DNA of 40,645 bases, from the NCBI RefSeq assembly GCF_027857615.1, contig NZ_JAQIFT010000003.1, positions 1 through 40,645 on the forward strand, in the 5' to 3' direction. The notes under the pieces were generated by a model. That model was not told where the DNA came from, did not search any database, and saw only the letters and a list, made by a program, of their open reading frames with translations. Below, in pieces: positions 7,186 through 16,205 of the stretch. The position numbers and the translations under genes are program-made. Position 1 is the stretch's first letter; every line of letters begins with the position of its first letter. This stretch comes from Holtiella tumoricola. Its GTDB lineage: Bacteria; Bacillota; Clostridia; Lachnospirales; Cellulosilyticaceae.

Positions 7186-8385
7186 TTAATCTACTAAAGT
7201 TGGATTAAATGTTTCTTGCCATGGTAAGCCCCATTTGTTAAGTGCATCCATGAATGGATCTGGATCGAACTCTTCTACGTTAAATACTCCTGGTTTTTTC
7301 CATTTACCTGTAAGTACCATCATGGCACCAATCATAGCTGGTACACCTGTTGTATAAGAAATCGCTTGTGAGCCAACTTCTTTATAACATTCTTCGTGAT
7401 CACATACGTTGTATACGTAGTAGTTACGTGGTTCGCCGTCTTTTACCCCTTGCATAATACAACCAATGTTTGTTTTACCTTTTGTTCTTGGACCAAGTGA
7501 TGCTGGATCTGGTAATACTGCTTTTAAGAATTGAAGCGGTTGGATTTGTTGACCATTGTATTCAATAGGTTCAATAGATGTCATCCCAACGTTTTCAAGT
7601 ACGTTAAGGTGTGTAATATATTTTTGTGAGAAGGTCATGAAGAAACGAATACGTTTAATACCATTTAAGTTAAGGGCTAATGATTCTAATTCTTCATGAT
7701 GTAAAAGATACATATCTTTTTCACCGATTTCTGGGAACTCGTATACTTTCTTAATTTCAAGAGGTTCTGTTTCTACCCAATTGCCATTTTCAATATAGCT
7801 GCCTTTTGCAGTGATTTCACGAATATTGATTTCTGGATTGAAGTTTGTCGCAAATGGATAACCATGATCACCAGCATTAGCATCTAAAATATCTAAGTAA
7901 TGGATTTCATCAAAGTAATGTTTTTGTGCATAGGCACTAAATACACCTGTTACACCAGGGTCAAATCCACAACCAAGAACAGCAGTAATCCCTGCTTGTT
8001 CAAAACGCTCTTTGTATTCCCATTGCCATTTGTATTCAAATTTAGCTGTATCTTTTGGTTCGTAGTTTGCTGTATCTAAGTAATCTACACCTGTTGCAAG
8101 ACAAGCATCCATGATTGTTAAATCTTGATAAGGTAGGGCTACGTTAATGACAAGGTCTGGTTTGAAACTTTCAATTAAATCAATAACCTCTTGTGTGTTA
8201 TCCGCATCAACCTGTGCTGTATGTATGATTGTTTTGCCTCCGTCTAACTTTTCTTTTAAGGCATCACATTTTGATTTTGTACGACTGGCAATACAAATTT
8301 CTTCAAATACCTCATGATTTTGGCAACATTTGTGAACCACTACGCTAGCTACACCACCAGCTCCAATAATTAATGCTTTTCCCAT
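7186..8385 (-). CDS. Carboxynorspermidine / carboxyspermidine synthase
   Basis: A 399-aa saccharopine-dehydrogenase-family enzyme. It condenses putrescine or diaminopropane with L-aspartate semialdehyde and reduces the product with NADPH, giving carboxyspermidine or carboxynorspermidine. The Rossmann start ALIIGAGGVASVVVHKC, the NVALPYQDLTIMDACLATGVDYLDTANYE block and GCGFDPGVTGVF are typical of this branch. It is directly followed by nspC, the known partner. AGGAGGAG lies before the ATG. Together the two provide the S-adenosylmethionine-independent route to spermidine that is common in gut Firmicutes. Confidence 0.93.
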   Translation of the reverse strand: MGKALIIGAGGVASVVVHKCCQNHEVFEEICIASRTKSKCDALKEKLDGGKTIIHTAQVDADNTQEVIDLIESFKPDLVINVALPYQDLTIMDACLATGVDYLDTANYEPKDTAKFEYKWQWEYKERFEQAGITAVLGCGFDPGVTGVFSAYAQKHYFDEIHYLDILDANAGDHGYPFATNFNPEINIREITAKGSYIENGNWVETEPLEIKKVYEFPEIGEKDMYLLHHEELESLALNLNGIKRIRFFMTFSQKYITHLNVLENVGMTSIEPIEYNGQQIQPLQFLKAVLPDPASLGPRTKGKTNIGCIMQGVKDGEPRNYYVYNVCDHEECYKEVGSQAISYTTGVPAMIGAMMVLTGKWKKPGVFNVEEFDPDPFMDALNKWGLPWQETFNPTLVD

Positions 8386-8444
8386 TTTTCATCTCCTCCT
8401 AGAGTCTACATATTTTTTGATCTATTTAAAGTAAGATAAATAGC

Positions 8445-9287
8445 CTATTTAAGTAATTTTTGAATGTAATTGGGTAGGGCAAAAGCCCCTCTATGTAAAG
8501 TTGTATTGTAATAATCTGTTTCAATCCCTAGCTGATTCCACTTTTCTTCATCTAAGTCTTCTATTGGATGATAAGCTTTAGAAGCAAATCCAAAGAGCCA
8601 GTAGCCTGTTGGATAGGTTGGAATATGCGCTTGATAAAACTGAGTGATTGGAAAACATCCTTCTAAAGATGCATAAGCTCTCTTTAGTGATGCAGCATGT
8701 TCACTATAATAAGGACTTTCATGTTGATTAATTAAAATCCCCTTGTCTGTTAAAGCTTTAAAGCAATTGCCATAAAAGGCTTTTGTATAAAGTCCTTCAC
8801 CAGGTCCAAATGGATCTGTAGAATCTACAATAATTAAGTCATAGTGATTTTCTTTGGCACGAATAAAGCGAAGCCCATCCACATAATAAATTTGTACACG
8901 TGCATCTTCTAACTTACAAGCTGTTTGAGGAAGCCATGCTTTACAAGCTTCTACAACCATCTCATCGATTTCTACAAGGTCAATTTCATCAATGGATGGA
9001 TATTTAGTAAGTTCGCGCACTACACCACCATCTCCACCACCTATAACAAGAACACGTTTCACATTAGGGTGTATGGCCATCGCCACATGTACCATCATCT
9101 CATGGTAAATAAATTCATCCTTTTCAGTAAGCATCATACTGCTATCTAAGGTGAGGAATCTACCAAATTCATTGGATTCCATAATATCAATCCTTTGAAA
9201 CCTACTTGTATGAGAATACAAATGCTTATCTACTTTAATAGAAAACTTCACATTGGGACTGTGTTCTTCCTTGTACCATAATTCCAT
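8445..9287 (-). CDS. speE: Spermidine synthase (aminopropyltransferase)
   Basis: About 280 aa, Rossmann methyltransferase-like fold. Known activity: transfers aminopropyl from decarboxylated S-adenosylmethionine to putrescine. Visible motifs are MELWYKEEH, YHEMMVHVA, VLVIGGGDGGVVRELTKYP, DLVEIDEMVVEACK and IIVDSTDPFGPGEGLYT, with the acid-rich active site intact. I use the ATG at 9287 because AGGGGTG lies 6 bases before it; an upstream ATG at 9305 would bury this site. It lies in an operon with the aspartate-semialdehyde route, and no speD (the supplier of the aminopropyl donor) is present in the window. Confidence 0.92.
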   Translation of the reverse strand: MELWYKEEHSPNVKFSIKVDKHLYSHTSRFQRIDIMESNEFGRFLTLDSSMMLTEKDEFIYHEMMVHVAMAIHPNVKRVLVIGGGDGGVVRELTKYPSIDEIDLVEIDEMVVEACKAWLPQTACKLEDARVQIYYVDGLRFIRAKENHYDLIIVDSTDPFGPGEGLYTKAFYGNCFKALTDKGILINQHESPYYSEHAASLKRAYASLEGCFPITQFYQAHIPTYPTGYWLFGFASKAYHPIEDLDEEKWNQLGIETDYYNTTLHRGAFALPNYIQKLLK

Positions 9288-9360
9288 TGGCTTCACCCCT
9301 TTCATTATCTCTATATAAAATACCCATTATTTGTTCTTCATCCCATCTTATCTATCACAT

Positions 9361-10821
9361 TTAATAGGGATTACCTTGCACGATATTAATCTTTTCAATT
9401 TGAGGATCTTCAGTACCTGTCATAAAGCACCCTTTTGCCTTAGCATATTGAATGTAATCTATAATTTCAGGTGTAATATACTCCCCTGGTGCTAAAATAG
9501 GTATGCCTGGTGGATAACACATCACAAATTCACTACAGATTTTACCTTCACTTAATCGAAGTGGAACCTGTTCTTTATCTGCATAAAAAGCATCTGCAGG
9601 TGTCATTGCTACATGAGGGTCTACATATTCATGGTTCAGCATACCTGATTTATCTTTAGCATAAAGTCTTTTGATTTCTGCTAAAGCAGCGATTAGTCTT
9701 TCAATTGCTAAATCTTTATCACCTACTGATAAAATCGCTAAAATATTACCGATATCACCAAACTCTATTTGAATATCATATTCATCTCTAAGCATGTCAT
9801 AAACTTCAATTCCCGCAAGCCCAATGTCACGAGTGTGAATAGAGAGTTTGGTTACATCAAAGTCATAACAGGCATTACCATCTATAATCTCTTTACCAAA
9901 CGCATAGTAGCCACCCATCTCATTGATTTCACTTCTAGCATATTGGGCAAGCTCTATGACACGATCAAAGATTTCTTTGCCATTTATAGCTAGATTCTTA
10001 CGTGAAATATCTAAAGATGCCATCAATAGGTAAGAACCACTGGTTGTTTGGGTCAAGTTAATAATTTGTCTTACATAACCTGGATTGACATCATTTTGAA
10101 CAAGCAAGAAGGAGCTTTGTGTAAGTGACCCGCCTGTTTTATGCATACTGACAGCTGCTAAATCTGCGCCTGCTTCCATTGCTGAGATAGGTAGATCATC
10201 ATGGAAATAAAAGTGTGTGCCGTGGGCTTCATCGACTAAGACTAATAGACCATGTTGATGGGCTAAATCCACAATTTTTTTAAGAGGTGAACAAACCCCA
10301 TAGTAAGTCGGATTATTGACTAAAACTGCTTTCGCATCTGGATTTTCTATAATCGCACGTTCCACATCTTCATAGGACATCCCAAGAGGTATTCCTAATG
10401 CTTCATTCACACCAGGATTGACATAGACAGGCACTGCACCACATACAACCAGTGCATTAATGGCACTACGGTGTACATTACGTGGCATAATAATTTTCTC
10501 ACCTTTTTTACAAGCACTCATTACCATCGCCTGCACAGCTGAAGTTGTACCACCTACCATCAAAAAGGCATGCTTTGCACCAAATGCATCTGCTGCTAAT
10601 GCCTCTGCTTCTTTAATGACCGAAACAGGATGGCACAAATTATCAAGTGGCTTCATAGAATTTACGTCTACACTCATACATTTTTCACCTAGAAAATCAG
10701 TGAGTTCTTTATTTCCTTGCCCCCTTTTGTGACCTGGCACATCAAAAGGGACTGTACGACTTGCTTTGTACTGTTCTAGTGCCTCAAAAATAGGCATTTT
10801 GGATTGTAAAAGTTTGTTCAT
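9361..10821 (-). CDS. speA: Orn/Lys/Arg decarboxylase, SpeA-type
   Basis: A 486-aa PLP-dependent decarboxylase of the aspartate-aminotransferase-fold group, like the Bacillus SpeA/YaaO proteins. It starts with KASRTVPFDVPGHKRG, has the cofactor lysine Lys228 in SMHKTGGSLTQ, LVDEAHGTHF, and the C-terminal CYPPGIPILAPGE loop that marks the family. It supplies agmatine (if arginine is the substrate) or putrescine (if ornithine) for the genes behind it; sequence alone does not settle which. No agmatinase or agmatine deiminase gene lies in the operon. AAAGGAAAGAG lies before the ATG, and this is the first gene after the operon promoter. Confidence 0.88.
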   Translation of the reverse strand: MNKLLQSKMPIFEALEQYKASRTVPFDVPGHKRGQGNKELTDFLGEKCMSVDVNSMKPLDNLCHPVSVIKEAEALAADAFGAKHAFLMVGGTTSAVQAMVMSACKKGEKIIMPRNVHRSAINALVVCGAVPVYVNPGVNEALGIPLGMSYEDVERAIIENPDAKAVLVNNPTYYGVCSPLKKIVDLAHQHGLLVLVDEAHGTHFYFHDDLPISAMEAGADLAAVSMHKTGGSLTQSSFLLVQNDVNPGYVRQIINLTQTTSGSYLLMASLDISRKNLAINGKEIFDRVIELAQYARSEINEMGGYYAFGKEIIDGNACYDFDVTKLSIHTRDIGLAGIEVYDMLRDEYDIQIEFGDIGNILAILSVGDKDLAIERLIAALAEIKRLYAKDKSGMLNHEYVDPHVAMTPADAFYADKEQVPLRLSEGKICSEFVMCYPPGIPILAPGEYITPEIIDYIQYAKAKGCFMTGTEDPQIEKINIVQGNPY

Positions 10822-10861
10822 TTCGCTCTTTCCTTTTCACAAATTTTACCCTTTATAAAAA

Positions 10862-10944
10862 TAAACTTTTTGTTTACAGTTGTTAAACTTACTTTTCGAA
10901 TTATACAAAGTTTACATTTATTCGTCAATATAAACTTTGGTTTA
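10862..10944 (-). promoter_or_regulatory. Promoter and dyad operators of the polyamine operon
   Basis: On the minus strand TTGACG (10923-10928), 17-base spacer and TATAAT (10900-10905) form a strong promoter. Around it lie similar dyads: TAAACTTTTTGTTTA (10862-10876) and TAAACTTTGGTTTA (10931-10944), plus an inverted CAAAGTTTA / TAAACTTTG pair (10906-10914 and 10932-10940) spanning the -35 box. These are candidate operators for an unidentified regulator. Confidence 0.6.
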
Positions 10945-10964
10945 ACTTTATTATAAACTGATTA

Positions 10965-11156
10965 AAAATTTAGTAAGAGTATCATAATATCCATTTTTAT
11001 AGCACTTCATATTAACGTTGTGTTTACAAGGTTTATATCAATAAAATTTATTATTTTAAGTATAAAATTTAGTAATACTGTTATTTTATTTTTTATTTTT
11101 ATCTTTTTAATTTTTCTAACATGACAACAATAATGTTTTTAAAATTTAGTAATACT
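10965..11156. repeat. Three short direct repeats in an AT-rich spacer
   Basis: AAAATTTAGTAA occurs at 10965-10976, 11064-11075 and 11141-11152; the last two extend to AAAATTTAGTAATACT. They lie in the 455-base gap between speA and the GH31 gene, which otherwise holds only the speA promoter and the GH31 terminator. The sequence is so AT-rich that chance is possible. No coding capacity that I would trust is present. Confidence 0.35.
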
Positions 11157-11182
11157 ATACTTTTATTTTTTATAATTTTTTT

Positions 11183-11225
11183 CAAAAAAAAGAGTGGCAG
11201 TCTCTATTTAATCTGTCACTCTTTT
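11183..11225 (-). terminator. Terminator of the glycosidase operon
   Basis: A 13-base near-perfect stem (11188-11200 with 11213-11225) followed on the minus strand by a U-run, 50 bases past the GH31 stop. Confidence 0.75.
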
Positions 11226-11276
11226 ACTCTTTTTTTACTTATTTTATCTCTCTATTCATTGATGTATAAAGCCTAC

Positions 11277-13274
11277 CTAAAATATCTGCATTTCATCTCT
11301 AATAAATACAGGAATTTGCTCAAGAGGTGCCTGAACTTGCAAAGTTTGCCCACCTAAAAACTTCTCTTTTGTCCATAGATGGGTCCATGTGGATCCTTTT
11401 GGCAAATAGATCATCCTTTCTCTTACACCTTCATATAAAATAGGTGCAACAAGTACATCTGGGCCAAACATATATTGATTTTCTATTTCCCACGCCACAT
11501 CATCCTTAGGAAAATCATAGAAGAGTGGTCTCATGACAGGTGTTCCCTTTTCATGAGCTGCTTGCATCAATTGTGTGATATAAGGTTTTAACTGCTCTCT
11601 CAGCTCGAGATATTGTTTACAAATTGTATAAGCCTCTTCACCAAAGCTCCATACTTCATTATCTGCACCTGATAGGCATGCTGCTCCTCCTGTTGTGCCT
11701 TGTTGAGATTTGTGTGGTTCACGGTCTCCATGGAGCCTCATAACCGGGCAAAATGTCCCATATTCAAACCATCTTATAAGTAGCTCTCTAAAATGTGGAT
11801 CTTCTATATGACCTCCATGGAATCCGCCTATATCCGTTGTCCACCAAGGAATGCCTGCAATACCCATATTCAATCCAGCAGCTAACTGATTACGAAGGCT
11901 TTCAAAGCTTGAGTGGATATCTCCAGACCAAACCAATGCTCCATATCTTTGTGATCCTGCCCATGCACAACGTAATAAATTAATAATGTTTTCTTGCCTT
12001 GCTTCTTGCATCCCATCAAAAAATGTTTTGGCATACATGACTGGATAGATGTTGCCCACTTGTACATTTGCCCCTAAATGATAACGATAGTTATCAAAAT
12101 CATAGACACTATATTCTGGCTCTGCCTCATCTAACCAGAATATTTTAATCCCTTTATCATAATAATTTTGCTTGGCTTTATCCCATAGATAGGCTCTAGC
12201 ACCTGGATTCGTGGCATCATAATGAACGGTATTGCCCATATAATCCATACTCATTCTAAAGCCCCGTTCCGTACGAATAAGATAGCCCTTCTCTTTCATT
12301 TCTTGGAAGTTCTCACTTCTATAGTCTACAGTCGGCCAAATAGATACCATAAGCTCAATGCCTAGGGTTTTAAGTTCTTCGATCATGCCCTCTGGATCTG
12401 GCCAATAGGTCTTATCAAATTTCCACTCTCCTTGTAAGGGCCAGTGGAAAAAGTCTACGACGATCACTGAGATGGGCAAGCCTCTTTTCTTATATTCCCT
12501 TGCTACTTTAAGGAGTTCTTCTTGATTTTGGTAACGTAATTTACATTGCCAAAATCCCATAGCATACTCAGGCATCATGGGTACAGTACCTGTTACTTTT
12601 GCATAAGCTTCTTCGATTTCAGCAGGTGTATCCCCTGCCGTAATCCAGTAATCTAACACTTTAGTAGACGTTGCATACCAAGATGTCACATTCTTACCAA
12701 AGGTTACACGTCCTACTGCAGGGTTGTTCCATAGCAATCCATATCCTAAAGAAGAAATCATAAAAGGCACACTGGCTTGTGAATTACGATGGGCAAGTTC
12801 TAAGTCGCTTCCTTTCAAATCAAGATAAGGTTGTTGATATTGGCCCATCCCATAGACTTTCTCTATTGGATTAGATTCAAAACGCATGGTTAAGGCATAA
12901 TCCCCTCCACATAGTGGCTTAAATTCTCGTCCTTCAATTTCTAGTGCACTACAATAAGTGGCTTGAATGTCCATACGATTTCTCACATACTCATCAAGTA
13001 AGACTTTGCCCTCTATATTGTAAAAGGTGAGTTTCCCCATAGCTGTCAGTTTAGCAATGAGCTTACCATTTTGAATACTTGCACCTTCACTGCTTATGTG
13101 AATGACTGTACAACATGGGCTAGGGTTAGACAACAATGCCCAATCCTCTTCTGGCATTTGATACATTTTGGTTGCCCTTACACGCAATCCATTCGTTCCC
13201 CATCCCTCAATCCATAGGGTTTCTGCATCATACTTAAAAATAAGACGCCCATTATTCTCACTCCATCTACTCAT
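11277..13274 (-). CDS. Glycoside hydrolase family 31, alpha-xylosidase-like
   Basis: A 665-aa retaining alpha-glycosidase without a signal peptide, so cytoplasmic. The N-terminal beta-sandwich (about 1-215) precedes the TIM barrel. The nucleophile is Asp382 in FWLDEAEPE, where the DEAEPE form is usual among alpha-xylosidases, and the acid/base is Asp452 in WSGDIHSSF. GIPWWTTDIGGF and FCPVMRLHGDREP are also family landmarks. It probably removes alpha-xylose or alpha-glucose from imported oligosaccharides. It is the last gene of the sugar locus, but a terminator lies between it and GH127, so it may need readthrough or its own promoter. Exact substrate uncertain. Confidence 0.87.
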   Translation of the reverse strand: MSRWSENNGRLIFKYDAETLWIEGWGTNGLRVRATKMYQMPEEDWALLSNPSPCCTVIHISSEGASIQNGKLIAKLTAMGKLTFYNIEGKVLLDEYVRNRMDIQATYCSALEIEGREFKPLCGGDYALTMRFESNPIEKVYGMGQYQQPYLDLKGSDLELAHRNSQASVPFMISSLGYGLLWNNPAVGRVTFGKNVTSWYATSTKVLDYWITAGDTPAEIEEAYAKVTGTVPMMPEYAMGFWQCKLRYQNQEELLKVAREYKKRGLPISVIVVDFFHWPLQGEWKFDKTYWPDPEGMIEELKTLGIELMVSIWPTVDYRSENFQEMKEKGYLIRTERGFRMSMDYMGNTVHYDATNPGARAYLWDKAKQNYYDKGIKIFWLDEAEPEYSVYDFDNYRYHLGANVQVGNIYPVMYAKTFFDGMQEARQENIINLLRCAWAGSQRYGALVWSGDIHSSFESLRNQLAAGLNMGIAGIPWWTTDIGGFHGGHIEDPHFRELLIRWFEYGTFCPVMRLHGDREPHKSQQGTTGGAACLSGADNEVWSFGEEAYTICKQYLELREQLKPYITQLMQAAHEKGTPVMRPLFYDFPKDDVAWEIENQYMFGPDVLVAPILYEGVRERMIYLPKGSTWTHLWTKEKFLGGQTLQVQAPLEQIPVFIRDEMQIF

Positions 13275-13356
13275 ATCTATCCCTCTTTCTTATTAATGTA
13301 CCCATCCTCATTCCTTAATAACGTAAAAACGTTAGACCTTAGCAACGCTTGATCTT

Positions 13357-13405
13357 ATAAAAAGACCTCTCGAATGAATCTTAATCTCCGAGAGGCTTTC
13401 TTTTT
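13357..13405 (-). terminator. Terminator between GH127 and GH31 genes
   Basis: Stem CCTCTCG / CGAGAGG (13366-13372 and 13389-13395) with a 16-base loop and U-run on the minus strand. A further small inverted repeat, TAACGTAAAAACGTTA, lies at 13319-13334 in the same spacer. Confidence 0.7.
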
Positions 13406-13420
13406 ACATGGTTTCTATCT

Positions 13421-15349
13421 TCAATTAAATGTTTTCATCCATACAAGCATTTCCCCTACGCCTCTATTATTCCAGTAAGGATAAGGTATCGCCTGGAGGG
13501 TTGTATCCACCATTTTAGGCTTATGGGTACTATAGAGTTTAGCCTTATCCCAACTCTCTGTTTCTACACGTTTGCCTGATACTTTTAGTTCTACAATCCC
13601 CTTCCAGTTTGCTGAAGGCATTTCTTCGATTGCTTTTGTTGTATCTACATACAGACTTGATAAGTTGTCGCCGTTATCTTTTTCTTCTAAACAATAAACA
13701 AGTGGTCCCCTTTGTAAGGCTACTTTCCCTACATCTGCACGTACACTAGGATTTGCATAAATCCATCTTGCTGGTGCTAAGAAGGATACGTTGATCTCAC
13801 TTTCTGCATCAATCAGAATATAAGCATAGCCTTTTTCTACTGCATACGGAGCTTCCTCACCATTTACCATTACCTTATAAGTTTCAGCATAATCCGGTAC
13901 ACGGAGGGCTACCTTTATAGGTGCATTAGGCTTAGCAATATGAAGTGTATAGCTATTATTTTGTGGGAAACAGGTGGTTAACTGTACCTGTATATTTTCA
14001 TTTTCCAATGGTATGCAAGTATCATTTGAGATGAAAAGTTGTACAAATAACGTACGTTCTTCTACTGTATAAATGTATTGCCCAAGTGATGCCAATGTTC
14101 TTGCGATATTAGGTGGGCAACAAGCTACACCAAACCATTTCTGTCTAATGGGCTTAACATGCTCTTTAGAAGTACGATGGATACATGCCTCTGGCCACAC
14201 TTCAAGAGGATTCACATAGAAGAAGCTCTTACCATCTAGTGCAATACCTGCTAGAACAGTATTATAAAGGGCACGTTCTACCACATCTATGAAAGTTGCA
14301 TCTTTGGTCATTTGTGCCATACGCAATCCAAAAAGGGCAAGCCCAATAGAAGCACAGCTTTCTGAGTAATTGTATTCATTAGGTAGATCATAGTCTGTTG
14401 TGAAACGTTCCAAAATGCCAGAAGATCCTATACCGCCTGTTATATACATACGTTTTGTGACAATGTTATCCCAAAGCTTCATACACGCCTTATAAAGAGA
14501 TTCATCTTTGCAATACTTTGCAAGATCCGCCATGGCACAGTACATATAAACCGCTCGTACTGCATGCCCTTCAGCTGTTTCTTGCTCTCTAACAGGTAAG
14601 TGAGACTGTGAGTAACGTGGATCATAGTCTTTAAATTCTGGGAAAATATATTGATAACCAGGTCGTGCCATCTCTTTTAAGAAATAGTTTTCGCCTACGC
14701 CTCTTGTATCAATGAAGTATTTGGCCATCTCTAAATAACGTTGATTTCCAGTCACTTCATAAAGCTTAATCAAACCTATTTCAACTTCTTGATGTCCTGG
14801 ATAGCCATGGATTTTGCCTGCTTCACTTCCAAAGGTCTCACAAATTAAATCTGCAAATTTCATAACGATTTCTAAGAAGCGTTTTTTACCTGTCCCTTTG
14901 TAATAGGCTACAGCTGCCTCCATCATATGCCCTGCAGTATACAATTCATGTCCCTCACACAAGTCTGTCCATCTATCTTCTGGAGCCTTCAATGTGAAGT
15001 AGGTATTTAAATACCCATCTTCACATTGTGCTTTTCCAATGGTTTCAATGACTCGATCTGCCATTTTTTCAAGGGCTTCATCTTTATGAGTAGCAAGTGA
15101 AAAGCCTACTGCTTCTAACCATTTTGCTACATCTGTATCTTGGAAGACAGCGCCATAAAACGCACCTTCTGCTTCTTTCGCAGCAATTTTAAAGTTTTCA
15201 ATACAATGGCTAGATTCTGCATCTTCAATAAGATCATTCATCGCCTCCCATTGGTAAGGGATGATGACATTTTTTACTAAATCAATATGTTTAGACCAAA
15301 AGAGGTCTTGAATGTTTATTTGTTCTAAAGGTATAGATTTTGGTTGCAT
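13421..15349 (-). CDS. Beta-L-arabinofuranosidase, GH127
   Basis: About 642 aa, an (alpha/alpha)6-barrel enzyme of the former DUF1680 family, without signal peptide. It cleaves beta-L-arabinofuranosyl ends, as found on hydroxyproline-rich plant glycoproteins. By comparison with Bifidobacterium HypBA1 the catalytic set is intact: acid/base Glu314, the Glu330-x-Cys332 zinc ligands in SESCASIG, and Cys410-Cys411 in ACCPPN, of which Cys410 would be the nucleophile. I begin at the ATG at 15349, with AAAGGAG 7 bases upstream; a GTG one codon earlier is too close to it. It follows the permease genes by 12 bases, so the product of the importer is probably its substrate. Confidence 0.92.
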   Translation of the reverse strand: MQPKSIPLEQINIQDLFWSKHIDLVKNVIIPYQWEAMNDLIEDAESSHCIENFKIAAKEAEGAFYGAVFQDTDVAKWLEAVGFSLATHKDEALEKMADRVIETIGKAQCEDGYLNTYFTLKAPEDRWTDLCEGHELYTAGHMMEAAVAYYKGTGKKRFLEIVMKFADLICETFGSEAGKIHGYPGHQEVEIGLIKLYEVTGNQRYLEMAKYFIDTRGVGENYFLKEMARPGYQYIFPEFKDYDPRYSQSHLPVREQETAEGHAVRAVYMYCAMADLAKYCKDESLYKACMKLWDNIVTKRMYITGGIGSSGILERFTTDYDLPNEYNYSESCASIGLALFGLRMAQMTKDATFIDVVERALYNTVLAGIALDGKSFFYVNPLEVWPEACIHRTSKEHVKPIRQKWFGVACCPPNIARTLASLGQYIYTVEERTLFVQLFISNDTCIPLENENIQVQLTTCFPQNNSYTLHIAKPNAPIKVALRVPDYAETYKVMVNGEEAPYAVEKGYAYILIDAESEINVSFLAPARWIYANPSVRADVGKVALQRGPLVYCLEEKDNGDNLSSLYVDTTKAIEEMPSANWKGIVELKVSGKRVETESWDKAKLYSTHKPKMVDTTLQAIPYPYWNNRGVGEMLVWMKTFN

Positions 15350-15361
15350 CACGAAACTCCT

Positions 15362-16204
15362 TTATGCCTTTACGGCTCCATTTGTTAATCCACTTACAAT
15401 ATATTTCTGCATAAAGATAAAGATTAAGATGATTGGGAATATGGCAATGATCCCGAAGGCCATTGTTGAATTCCATAAGGTTTGATATTGTTGTACATAA
15501 TTATAGATACTTGACGTAATTGGTCTCATTTTGGGGTTGGTCATAAAAGTAATACCATAGATTAAGTCACCCCAAGCGTATACAAAGGAGAAAACTGCAG
15601 CTACTACAACACCTGGTTTGGCAATAGGTAGCATCACTTTTACAAAAGCTGATAGATGTCCACAGCCATCAATCTTTGCGGCTTCATCTAATTCTTTTGG
15701 AATAGAGATAAAGTACGTACGTAAGATGATAACAGAGAAAGGAATACCGATCGTTGCATCTGCTAAAATAGGTGCTAAATAATTATTAAGAAGCTTCATA
15801 TTTGAGAAATTGATATATAAAGAAGTTAAAACTAAAGTGGATGGTAGCATTTGTGTAATAAGGAAGAGTAAAATAATGATTTTCTTCCCCTTAAATTTAA
15901 AACGTGCCAATCCATAAGCTGCTGGAATAGAAAGGACTGTAGAAATAACGGTTGCACCTGATGCAATGATTAAACTATTTTTAAAACCTTGTAGTGTATC
16001 ACTAGAAGAGGATAATTGCTTCTGAAATGCTTCAAAAGTTAGATTTTCTGGCCATAATGGTGTAGGTATCTGGAAAATCTCCACTTGTGTTTTAAGGGCT
16101 GTTACGATCATCCAATACAATGGGAAGATTAAAACAAGGAAGATGAGTCCACCAATAAGGAAAAGCATGAGCTTTTGTTTATTTTCGTTTGTCATTTTTT
16201 TCAT
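15362..16204 (-). CDS. ABC sugar transporter permease, MalG-type
   Basis: A 280-aa inner membrane permease of the CUT1 carbohydrate importers. About six transmembrane segments are visible, with the ATPase-coupling EAA loop at ELDEAAKIDGCGHLSAFVKVMLP. The start overlaps the end of the upstream permease gene by close spacing (1 base between), and the GH127 gene follows. Pairs with the permease at 16206 and the binding protein at 17214. No ATPase gene is present; such importers in Firmicutes commonly share an MsmX-type ATPase encoded elsewhere. Confidence 0.92.
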   Translation of the reverse strand: MKKMTNENKQKLMLFLIGGLIFLVLIFPLYWMIVTALKTQVEIFQIPTPLWPENLTFEAFQKQLSSSSDTLQGFKNSLIIASGATVISTVLSIPAAYGLARFKFKGKKIIILLFLITQMLPSTLVLTSLYINFSNMKLLNNYLAPILADATIGIPFSVIILRTYFISIPKELDEAAKIDGCGHLSAFVKVMLPIAKPGVVVAAVFSFVYAWGDLIYGITFMTNPKMRPITSSIYNYVQQYQTLWNSTMAFGIIAIFPIILIFIFMQKYIVSGLTNGAVKA

Positions 16205-16205
16205 C

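Noticed and set aside
11121..11357. 78-aa plus-strand hydrophobic ORF
   Set aside because: Overlaps the GH31 terminator and the end of the GH31 gene; composition follows the AT-rich spacer.
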